41,076 nucleotides of DNA from Bacteroidales bacterium (GTDB taxonomy: Bacteria > Bacteroidota > Bacteroidia > Bacteroidales > UBA932). Made by a program: the position numbers and the translations under genes. Within the stretch, counting starts at the first letter, position 1. The number at the start of each line of letters is the position of its first letter. The stretch lies in the NCBI GenBank assembly GCA_016282145.1, contig JAEEJZ010000032.1, positions 1 to 41,076 on the forward strand. Direction: 5' to 3'. The notes beneath the pieces were generated by a model that made no database searches, had not been told where the DNA came from, and saw only the letters and a program-made list of their open reading frames with translations. Positions 33,701-41,076 of this stretch are shown piece by piece.

Positions 33701-35077
33701 CTCTATTTCGATGAACTTTCCTTCGAGCGGGTCCTGGACATCGTGGAGGCGGAAAATCCGCAGGGCGTGGTGGTGTCCACCGGAGGGCAGATCCCGAACA
33801 ACCTGGCGATGAAACTCGCCGAAAGGGGAGTGCCGCTGCTCGGAACCTCGGCCCGGGACATCGACAATGCGGAGGACCGCAAGAAATTCTCGGCGATGCT
33901 GGACCGCATCGGCGTGGACCAGCCGGAGTGGGGGGAACTGACCTCACCGGAAGATATCGACGCATTTATTAAAAAGGTCGGTTTCCCGGTGCTGGTCCGG
34001 CCTTCGTACGTGCTTTCCGGCGCTGCGATGAACATCTGCTCCAATTCGGAAGAACTCGAACGCTTCCTGCAACTGGCGGCGAAGGTGTCGGAAGAGCATC
34101 CGGTCGTCGTGAGCCGCTTCATCGAACACGCGAAGGAGATCGAATTCGACGCGGTCGCGGACCACGGGAAAATCATTGCCTACGCCATCGGCGAGCACGT
34201 GGAATTCGCGGGGGTGCATTCCGGAGATGCGACGATCCAGTTCCCTCCCCAGCGGCTCTATGTGGAAACGGTGCGCCGCATCAAGCGCATCAGCCGCAAG
34301 ATTGCAGCCGAACTGCACATTTCCGGTCCTTTCAATATCCAATACCTGGCCAAGGAAAACGAAATCAAGGTCATCGAATGTAACCTGCGGGCCAGCCGCA
34401 GTTTCCCCTTCGTGAGCAAGGTGCTGAAGATCAACTTCGTGGAGTTGGCTACCAAGATTATGCTCGGTCTGCCCGTGGAAACGCCTTCGAAGGACCTCTT
34501 CGATCTGGATTACGTGGGCGTCAAGGCTTCCCAGTTCTCCTTCAACCGTCTGCAGAAGGCGGATCCGGTGCTGGGCGTGGACATGGCTTCGACCGGCGAG
34601 GTGGGCTGTATCGGCGACGATGCCTCCGTCGCCATCCTTCAGTCCATGCTGGCGGTAGGCTACCGGATTCCGAAAAAGAACATCCTGCTTTCGACCGGAA
34701 CGCCGGAGCAGAAGGCGGAAATGCTCGGGGCGGCCCGGCTGCTCGTGGAGCACGGCTACAAGCTGTTCGCGACCGGCGGCACCTCCCGCTACCTGACGGA
34801 GAACGGCGTGCCGAACACGCGGGTCCACTGGCCTTCGGAGCCGGAAGGGAAGCCGCAGGCCCTGGAACTGATGCACGGACGGCAGATCGACATGGTGGTC
34901 AATATCCCCAAGGACCTGTCTCCGAGGGAACTGTCCAACGGCTACCGGATCCGCCGGGCGGCCATCGACCTCAATATTCCTTTGATTACCAATGCCCGGC
35001 TGGCCGTCGCCTTCATCACCGCCTTCTGCACGGTGGATATGGACGCGGTGCCGGTCAAGAGTTGGGACGAATTTTAA
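30701..35077 (+). CDS. carAB: Fused carbamoyl-phosphate synthetase (CarA-CarB in one chain)
   Basis: This single 1458-aa polypeptide makes carbamoyl phosphate from glutamine, bicarbonate and 2 ATP, for pyrimidines and arginine. Residues 1 to about 371 are the glutaminase subunit: VVFNTAMTGYPESLTDPSY near the N-terminus, GICLGNQLLG with Cys263, and QFHPEAS with His347/Glu349. A Pro/Ala-rich linker of roughly 20 residues follows. From about 395 (KVLVLGSGALKIGEAGEFDY) comes the CarB part with two ATP-grasp synthetase halves (YALGGLGSGFCDN; RPSYVLSGAAMNI) and a C-terminal MGS-like regulatory domain (KLFATGGTSRYLTENG). Most bacteria encode two separate subunits; fusion is the rule in eukaryotes. 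No stop interrupts the frame. pyrG starts 12 nt downstream, pointing to pyrimidine synthesis. Confidence 0.96.
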   Translation: MKAYLILEDGSRFEGTLFGSPKGTAGEVVFNTAMTGYPESLTDPSYAGQILVSTFPLIGNYGVPSHEKEADGLEEHFEGSHIYASGLVVADYSREYSHWDARESLDEWLKREGIPALTGIDTRSLTKVLREHGVMRGRIVLEGKESADAGVPDYGSHNFVAEVSCKELLRYRPEGEPRKKVVLVDCGCKYNIIRCLLNRGVEVIRVPWNYDYTGMDYDGLLLSNGPGNPEACRETVDILRKVLDEGRSNAAQGLPVKPVMGICLGNQLLGIAAGAKVYKLKYGHRGHNQPVRLEGTTECFITSQNHGYAIDNDSLPEGWKPLLVNMNDGSNEGLEHRSLPWFSVQFHPEASGGPLDTEVLFDRFVALMESPSAAGCPPVSGHLLKAAACPPPTKPSKVLVLGSGALKIGEAGEFDYSGSQALKALREEGISTVLINPNIATVQTSEGVADKIYFLPVTPAFVEKVIAKERPDGIFLSFGGQTALNCGIELYQSGVLEKYGVRVLGTPVQTVIDTEDRERFVERLDEIDVKTIRSEACASVAEAAAAAERLGYPVILRSAYALGGLGSGFCDNAEELSRLAEKSFSFSPQVLVEKSLKGWKEIEYEVVRDAYDNCITVCNMENFDPLGIHTGESIVIAPSQTLTNSEYHFLRELAIKIVRHLGIVGECNVQYAFDPDSEDYRVIEVNARLSRSSALASKATGYPLASVAAKLGLGKGLFELKNSVTKTTSAFFEPALDYVVCKIPRWDLSKFHGVDREIGSSMKSVGEVMSIGRTFEEAIQKGLRMIGQGMYGFVENSRLTFDDLDKALREPTDMRIFAICQAMQSGYSIDRIHALTKIDKWFLRKLQNIVHIAEELRGCGSEIPREQLLKAKIYGFSDYQIARAASGDKADALAVRALRKAAGIVPVVRQIDTLAGEFPALTNYLYMTYQGVGDDSPAGGDDGRKSVVVLGSGAYRIGSSVEFDWCCVQALNTIRRQGYRSVLVNYNPETVSTDYDVCDRLYFDELSFERVLDIVEAENPQGVVVSTGGQIPNNLAMKLAERGVPLLGTSARDIDNAEDRKKFSAMLDRIGVDQPEWGELTSPEDIDAFIKKVGFPVLVRPSYVLSGAAMNICSNSEELERFLQLAAKVSEEHPVVVSRFIEHAKEIEFDAVADHGKIIAYAIGEHVEFAGVHSGDATIQFPPQRLYVETVRRIKRISRKIAAELHISGPFNIQYLAKENEIKVIECNLRASRSFPFVSKVLKINFVELATKIMLGLPVETPSKDLFDLDYVGVKASQFSFNRLQKADPVLGVDMASTGEVGCIGDDASVAILQSMLAVGYRIPKKNILLSTGTPEQKAEMLGAARLLVEHGYKLFATGGTSRYLTENGVPNTRVHWPSEPEGKPQALELMHGRQIDMVVNIPKDLSPRELSNGYRIRRAAIDLNIPLITNARLAVAFITAFCTVDMDAVPVKSWDEF

Positions 35078-35086
35078 AAGCGCTGA

Positions 35087-36715
<1,629 letters not shown>

Positions 36716-36722
36716 AAAAAAT

Positions 36723-36754
36723 CTTGGATTTTTCCGGAACAATGTTTAGGTTTG
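36723..36754 (+). promoter_or_regulatory. Bacteroidota promoter for the nitrogen operon leader
   Basis: CTTG at 36723-36726 (one mismatch to TTTG), a 20-nt spacer, then TAGGTTTG at 36747-36754, a full match to TAnnTTTG. The leader ORF starts at 36759, 4 nt later, so the RNA is expected to be leaderless or nearly so. Confidence 0.72.
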
Positions 36755-36758
36755 CAAC

Positions 36759-36857
36759 ATGATCGGTTTGTTCAATCAGCAGCAGAATTGGTCCGGAAGT
36801 AATAATAACTCCCGGAATAATGTTGTTGTATCTTGTCATGCCGGCCAGATGAGATAA
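36759..36857 (+). CDS. Asn/Gln-rich leader peptide of the nitrogen-assimilation operon
   Basis: A 32-codon ORF from ATG 36759 to TAA 36855-36857. The peptide opens MIGLFNQQQNWSGSNNNSRN and continues NVVVSCHAGQMR. Seven Asn and four Gln make up 11 of 32 residues, with CAG-CAG-CAG at 36777-36785, AAT-AAT-AAC at 36801-36809 and AAT-AAT at 36816-36821. An intrinsic terminator follows 21 nt after the stop, and then genes for PII, ammonium transport, asparagine synthetase and glutamine synthetase. Runs of codons for the amino acids the operon makes are the hallmark of ribosome-mediated attenuation (as in trp, his and thr leaders). No known family match; function inferred from layout. Confidence 0.68.
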   Translation: MIGLFNQQQNWSGSNNNSRNNVVVSCHAGQMR

Positions 36858-36878
36858 TCCTTATATAAGATAAAGTGT

Positions 36879-36914
36879 AAAGGACCGGAAAATGAAAATT
36901 CCGGTCCTTTTTTT
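36879..36914 (+). terminator. Intrinsic terminator (attenuator) before glnB
   Basis: AAAGGACCGGAA (36879-36890), an 8-nt loop, then TTCCGGTCCTTT (36899-36910) make a perfect 12-bp stem with a T-run at 36908-36914. It lies between the leader ORF stop and the PII gene start at 36940. TCCTT at 36858-36862 can pair with AAGGA in its 5' arm, and TATCTT (36829-36834) can pair with either of two downstream AGATA copies, so alternative folds exist. Confidence 0.85.
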
Positions 36915-36939
36915 ATTTACGGTTTAAATCAACAAAACA

Positions 36940-37287
36940 ATGAAAAGAATCGAAGCGATTATCCGAAAAACTAGGTTTGAGGAAGTCAAAGAAGCTCTTC
37001 TGAATTCAGACATCAACTGGTTTGAATACCATGCCGTCCACGGCATCGGGCAGAGCCGTCAGGAGCGGATATATCGCGGCGTCCAGTATTCGACCGACGT
37101 CATCGAACGGATTGCCCTGACCATCATCTGCAGGGATATGTTCGTGGAACCGGTCATCGACGTGATTCTTCGGGAAGCCCATACGGGCGAGGTCGGGGAC
37201 GGACGCATCTTCGTCAGCGACGTGATTGATACCTGGTCCATACGGACAGGGGAGCACGGAGATACCGTGCTGCGGGACAAAAAGTAG
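36940..37287 (+). CDS. glnB: Nitrogen regulatory protein PII
   Basis: Small trimeric signal protein (115 aa) that senses 2-oxoglutarate and ATP/ADP and controls AmtB and glutamine metabolism. MKRIEAIIRKTRFEEVKEAL is the N-terminal strand-helix unit. The T-loop carries ERIYRGVQYSTDVI, with Tyr50 at the position of the uridylylated Tyr51 of E. coli. The C-terminal signature is TGEVGDGRIFVSDV. Being directly upstream of amtB, it is the GlnK-type partner by position; the two names cannot be separated by sequence alone. It is first in the operon after the attenuator. Confidence 0.93.
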   Translation: MKRIEAIIRKTRFEEVKEALLNSDINWFEYHAVHGIGQSRQERIYRGVQYSTDVIERIALTIICRDMFVEPVIDVILREAHTGEVGDGRIFVSDVIDTWSIRTGEHGDTVLRDKK

Positions 37288-37311
37288 TAGTATATTATAA
37301 AATTGTTGGTT

Positions 37312-38529
37312 ATGAACGAGTTAGCTTTATCTTTAGACACCGTATGGATGCTGCTGGCAGCCATGCTCGTGTTCTGGATGCAACCGGGCTTCGCCCTCTG
37401 CGAGGCCGGATTCACCCGCAGCAAGAATACCGTGAACATCCTGATGAAGAACTTCGTGGACTTCATGCTCGGTTCCCTGCTGTTCTTTTTCTTCGGCTTC
37501 GGCTTCATGTTCGGAAGCGACGGCGCCGGTTTTATCGGTGCACCCAACTGGGGCGACCTTTCTTTTTATAAAGGAGATCTGCCGGTCGAAGGTTTCCTGA
37601 TCTTCGAGACCGTCTTCTGCGCCACTTCGGCGACCATCGTCAGCGGTGCGATGGCAGAGCGGACCAAATTCTCCATGTACCTGGTCTATAGCGCCATCAT
37701 CTCTTTGATCATCTATCCCGTCGAGGGACACTGGACCTGGGGCGGCGGCTGGCTCGCCGGGCTCGGGTTCCACGACTTCGCCGGCAGCGCCATCGTCCAC
37801 AGCGTCGGCGGCGTCCTGGCCCTCATCGGGGCGATCGCCCTCGGACCGCGTCGCGGCAAATACGGCAAGGACGGGAAGAGCCGGGCCATCCCCGGACATA
37901 ACCTGGCCCTGGCCGCGCTCGGCGTGTTCATCCTTTGGCTCGGCTGGTTCGGCTTCAACCCCGGCAGCCAGCTGGCGGCGAGCGGTGCGGTCAACCGTAC
38001 GGCCATCTCGCACGTGTTCCTGACGACCAACCTTTCCGCGGTGGCCGGCGGCGTGGCGACGATGTTCCTGACCTGGATGAAATACGGCAAACCTTCGCTT
38101 TCGCTGACGCTCAACGGCATTCTGGCCGGACTGGTCGGCATCACGGCGGGTTGCGATGTCGTTTCGCCGGTCGGCTCGGTCGTCATCGGCCTGCTCTGCG
38201 GCATCGTGCTGGTGTTCGCGATTGAATTCGTCGACCACAAACTGCACATCGACGATCCTGTCGGCGCATTCTCCGTACACGGCGTCTGCGGCATCCTCGG
38301 CACGGTGCTGACCGGGCTGCTGGCCCTGGACGGCGGTGCGCTCTATGGCGGTGGCTGGCAACTCTTCGGCGTGCAATGCCTCGGCATCCTCGTCATCGAC
38401 CTTTGGGCCGCCATCTGCGGATTCCTGCTGTTCTTCGGCATCAAGAAACTGCACGGCCTGCGCGTGGAAGCCCGCGTGGAAGAGGAAGGGCTGGATATTT
38501 ACGAACACGGCGAAAGCTGCTACAACTAG
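37312..38529 (+). CDS. amtB: Ammonium transporter
   Basis: Inner-membrane Amt/Rh channel of 405 aa with about 11 hydrophobic helices. I use ATG 37312 (MNELALSLDTVWMLLAAMLV) rather than an in-frame TTG at 37303. Family signatures are MQPGFALCEAGFTRSKN, DFAGSAIVHSVGGVLALIGA and AFSVHGVCGILGT, the last two holding the twin pore histidines. The gene starts 24 nt after the PII stop, the conserved PII-Amt pairing in which PII blocks the channel when nitrogen is plentiful. Confidence 0.96.
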   Translation: MNELALSLDTVWMLLAAMLVFWMQPGFALCEAGFTRSKNTVNILMKNFVDFMLGSLLFFFFGFGFMFGSDGAGFIGAPNWGDLSFYKGDLPVEGFLIFETVFCATSATIVSGAMAERTKFSMYLVYSAIISLIIYPVEGHWTWGGGWLAGLGFHDFAGSAIVHSVGGVLALIGAIALGPRRGKYGKDGKSRAIPGHNLALAALGVFILWLGWFGFNPGSQLAASGAVNRTAISHVFLTTNLSAVAGGVATMFLTWMKYGKPSLSLTLNGILAGLVGITAGCDVVSPVGSVVIGLLCGIVLVFAIEFVDHKLHIDDPVGAFSVHGVCGILGTVLTGLLALDGGALYGGGWQLFGVQCLGILVIDLWAAICGFLLFFGIKKLHGLRVEARVEEEGLDIYEHGESCYN

Positions 38530-38537
38530 ACAAGACC

Positions 38538-40202
38538 ATGTGCGGAATAGCGTGTATATTCAATGTCCGTGAGCAGGGTCAGGCGTGGCGCGCCAAGGCC
38601 CTGGAGATGGGTCGCCGGCTCAGGCACAGGGGACCCGACTGGAGCGGTATCTGGTGCGGCGGAAGCGCGGTACTGGCTCACGAACGGCTGAGCATCGTCG
38701 ATCCGAAGTCCGGCGGCCAGCCCCTTCTCTCTCCGGACGGAAAACTGGTGCTGGCGGTCAACGGCGAGATTTACAACCATCAGGAGATCCGCCGCCGCTA
38801 TGAGGGAAAGTATGACTTCCAGACGAAGAGCGACTGTGAGGTAATCCTTGCCCTGTATCGCGACAAGGGCCCCGATTTCCTGGAGGAATTGAACGGCATC
38901 TTCGCCTTCGCGCTCTACGATGCGGAGAAGGATGCGTTCCTCCTGGCCCGCGATCCTATCGGCGTCATCCCGCTCTATATCGGCTACGACGGGGACGGGA
39001 AAGTCTATGCGGCATCGGAACTCAAAGCCCTTGAGGGGATGTGCGAGCGCTATGAACCTTTCCTGCCCGGGCACCGTTACTGGAGCCCGGAGCCGGGGAT
39101 GAAGCGCTGGTACAGCCGCGACTGGATGGAATACGATGCGGTGAAGGACAACGGCGCCGATCCTGCGGAACTGCGCGCTGCCCTGGAAGCCGCCGTCAAG
39201 CGCCAACTGATGTCGGACGTGCCCTACGGCGTGCTGCTTTCCGGCGGTCTGGATTCTTCCGTCATTTCGGCCATTGCCGAGCGCTACAGCGCGATGCGCA
39301 TCGAGGATGATTCGAAGACCCGCGCCTGGTGGCCTCGGCTCCATTCCTTTGCCGTCGGCCTGAAGGGAGCGCCGGACCTGGACAAGGCGCGCCTGGTGGC
39401 GGAGCACATCGGCACGGTCCATCACGAAATCCACTACACCGTACAGGAGGGGCTGGATGCCCTGCGCGATGTGATTTACCATACGGAAACCTACGACGTG
39501 ACGACCGTGCGGGCTTCTACCCCGATGTATCTGCTGGCCCGCGTCATCAAGTCCATGGGCATCAAGATGGTGCTCTCCGGCGAGGGTGCCGATGAGATTT
39601 TCGGCGGCTACCTGTATTTCCACAAGGCTCCCGATGCACGGGCCTTCCACGAGGAGACCGTGCGCAAGATTTCCCGGCTCCACCTTTATGACTGCCTCAG
39701 GGCGAACAAGAGCCTGGCGGCCTGGGGCGTGGAGGGGCGCGTGCCTTTCCTGGACAAGGAATTCCTGGATGTCGCGATGCGCATCAACCCTTCGGCAAAA
39801 CTCTGCCCCGGCTCCGTCATCGAGAAGAAAATCGTGCGGGAAGCCTGCGCAGACCTGATTCCTTCGGAAGTGGCCTGGCGCCAGAAAGAGCAGTTCAGCG
39901 ACGGTGTCGGCTATTCCTGGATAGACAGCCTGAAGCAGATGACGGCCGCGGCGGTCAGCGACGACCAGATGGCGCACGCCGCCGAGCGTTTCCCCATCCA
40001 TACGCCGAAGAACAAGGAGGAATACTACTACCGGAGCATCTTCTCCGAACTCTTCCCGAGCAATTCTGCCGCCCTCTCCGTCCCCAGCGAGGCCAGCGTG
40101 GCCTGTTCCACCGCGGTCGTCCTGGAGTGGGACGCGGCCTTCAAAAATATCAACGAACCCAGCGGCAGGGCCGTCAAAGGGGTTCACGAAAAAGCATATT
40201 AA
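38538..40202 (+). CDS. asnB: Asparagine synthetase (glutamine-hydrolysing)
   Basis: Makes asparagine from aspartate, glutamine and ATP. The start is ATG 38538, because Cys2 (MCGIACIFN) must be the N-terminal nucleophile after Met removal; longer in-frame extensions run into amtB. This gives 554 aa, the length of E. coli AsnB. The glutaminase domain holds RGPDWSGIW, LAHERLSIVD and NGEIYNH. The synthetase domain holds the pyrophosphatase loop LLSGGLDSSVISAIAE and SGEGADEIFGGYLYF. It starts 8 nt after the amtB stop. Confidence 0.97.
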   Translation: MCGIACIFNVREQGQAWRAKALEMGRRLRHRGPDWSGIWCGGSAVLAHERLSIVDPKSGGQPLLSPDGKLVLAVNGEIYNHQEIRRRYEGKYDFQTKSDCEVILALYRDKGPDFLEELNGIFAFALYDAEKDAFLLARDPIGVIPLYIGYDGDGKVYAASELKALEGMCERYEPFLPGHRYWSPEPGMKRWYSRDWMEYDAVKDNGADPAELRAALEAAVKRQLMSDVPYGVLLSGGLDSSVISAIAERYSAMRIEDDSKTRAWWPRLHSFAVGLKGAPDLDKARLVAEHIGTVHHEIHYTVQEGLDALRDVIYHTETYDVTTVRASTPMYLLARVIKSMGIKMVLSGEGADEIFGGYLYFHKAPDARAFHEETVRKISRLHLYDCLRANKSLAAWGVEGRVPFLDKEFLDVAMRINPSAKLCPGSVIEKKIVREACADLIPSEVAWRQKEQFSDGVGYSWIDSLKQMTAAAVSDDQMAHAAERFPIHTPKNKEEYYYRSIFSELFPSNSAALSVPSEASVACSTAVVLEWDAAFKNINEPSGRAVKGVHEKAY

Positions 40203-40221
40203 CCAATAAATCCATAGTGTT

Positions 40222-41076
40222 ATGAGTAAACTGAGATTCGATGTTGTCCAAGACGCCTTCAAGAAGAGGGCCCTGGATGTGAAAGCCCCCGCTGCGCGGC
40301 CGTCCGCCTATTTCGGAGAACTGGTGTTCAACCGGGCCAAAATGCGCAAGTACCTTGATGTCAAGGTGTATGACGCACTGATTGACTGTATTGACAATGG
40401 CCGTCCGCTCGACCTTTCCACCGCCGACAAAGTTGCGGAAGGAATGAAGGAATGGGCGCTCGAGCACGGCGTAACGCATATCACCCACTGGTTCCAGCCG
40501 CTGACGGAAGTAACGGCCGAGAAGCACGATTCCCTGATGGAATACGACCGCAAGGGCGGTATGATCGAGTCTTTCAACGGCAAGTCGCTGATCCAGCAGG
40601 AGCCGGATGCGTCCTCCTTCCCCAGCGGCGGTATCCGTGCCACCTTCGAGGCGCGCGGCTACACGGCCTGGGATCCTACCTCTCCCGTATTCATCCAGGA
40701 CGATACCCTCTGCATCCCCACCGTCTTCATTTCCTATACCGGTGAGGCCCTTGACTATAAGACTCCGCTCAAGAAGGCCCTGAAGGCCGTTTCCGATGCG
40801 GCGCTGCCCATCTGCAAACTCTTCGATCCCGCCGTCACCAAGGTGCATTCCTACCTGGGATGGGAGCAGGAGTATTTCCTGGTGGACGAGGACCTCTACG
40901 CGGCCCGTCCGGACCTGATCATGACCGGACGTACCCTGATGGGGCACGCCTCCTCCAAGAACCAGCAGTTGGATGACCATTATTTCGCCGCCATCCCGCC
41001 GCGCGTGCCCGCTTTCATGCGCGCCCTGGAGATTACCGGACATCGTCTGGGAATTCCGATCAAGACCCGCCACAAC
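40222..41076 (+). CDS. glnN: Glutamine synthetase type III, 3'-truncated by the window edge
   Basis: ATP-dependent synthesis of glutamine from glutamate and ammonia. The frame is open from ATG 40222 to the last base (285 codons); GSIII proteins are about 730 aa, so the C-terminal half is outside. Recognisable GSIII segments are [52 protein letters not shown] and [15 protein letters not shown], the last with metal-binding Glu residues. GSIII is the common form in Bacteroidales. It follows asnB by 19 nt. Confidence 0.95.
   Translation, partial: MSKLRFDVVQDAFKKRALDVKAPAARPSAYFGELVFNRAKMRKYLDVKVYDALIDCIDNGRPLDLSTADKVAEGMKEWALEHGVTHITHWFQPLTEVTAEKHDSLMEYDRKGGMIESFNGKSLIQQEPDASSFPSGGIRATFEARGYTAWDPTSPVFIQDDTLCIPTVFISYTGEALDYKTPLKKALKAVSDAALPICKLFDPAVTKVHSYLGWEQEYFLVDEDLYAARPDLIMTGRTLMGHASSKNQQLDDHYFAAIPPRVPAFMRALEITGHRLGIPIKTRHN

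Noticed and set aside
36755..36939. Glutamine riboswitch
   Set aside because: Known glutamine aptamers are described in cyanobacteria and marine metagenomes. No matching core was seen, and an open frame with Gln/Asn codon runs explains the region better.
38376..38537. N-terminal extension of AsnB into amtB
   Set aside because: AsnB needs Cys at position 2; ATG 38538 provides it.

Overview
The window is a GC-rich (about 60% by eye) chromosomal segment from a member of the Bacteroidota, most likely the order Bacteroidales. Supporting signs are promoters of the form TTTG - about 20 nt - TAnnTTTG, few Shine-Dalgarno sites, a TonB-dependent receptor with a carboxypeptidase-regulatory-like N-terminus, lipoproteins of Bacteroidota-specific families, a type III glutamine synthetase and a CarB of the Bacteroides type. 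I cannot name the genus. No insertion sequence, phage gene, tRNA, rRNA or CRISPR array was seen. Coding density is very high and most neighbours touch or overlap by 1-26 nt.

Layout. 1-2427 (+): 3' part of dnaK, gmk and nadD; the nadD 3' end looks frameshifted. 2480-10174 (+): a cell-envelope cluster of a C25/caspase-fold peptidase-like protein with a helical-repeat tail, a TonB-dependent receptor, a DUF4876-like lipoprotein and a DUF6850-like outer-membrane barrel. 10176-13398 (+): aldose 1-epimerase lipoprotein, purD, folD. 15347-13388 (-): alanine racemase and an overlapping CarB-like ATP-grasp protein. 15414-19124 (+): nadE, a 178-bp palindromic element, a CstA-family transporter and an acetylxylan-esterase-like secreted hydrolase. 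20034-19130 (-): Bcp peroxiredoxin and a low-molecular-weight phosphatase. 20100-20732 (+): an HD-domain protein. 30409-20729 (-): an amino-acid block proC-proB-proA followed by thrA(AK-HSD)-thrB-thrC-asd-aminotransferase. 30445-36715 (+): a leader region, a single-polypeptide CarA-CarB carbamoyl-phosphate synthetase and pyrG. 36723-41076 (+): a leader region, then PII, amtB, asnB and the start of glnN.

The most interesting signal is at 36723-36939. A consensus promoter is followed by a 32-codon ORF in which 11 residues are Asn or Gln, including CAG-CAG-CAG and AAT-AAT-AAC runs. A 12-bp intrinsic terminator follows, and then the glnB-amtB-asnB-glnN nitrogen-assimilation genes. This is the layout of a ribosome-mediated attenuator that reads charged tRNA-Gln and tRNA-Asn. 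The fused carAB gene, whose product uses glutamine, has the same order upstream: consensus promoter, a 44-codon ORF with Gln/Arg codons, and an intrinsic terminator ending 5 nt before the start codon. A 7-nt segment inside that ORF can pair with the terminator arm. Together these suggest a leader-peptide system linking glutamine/asparagine (and perhaps arginine) supply to nitrogen assimilation and carbamoyl-phosphate synthesis. The mechanism is inference; the ORFs, promoters and terminators are visible in the sequence.
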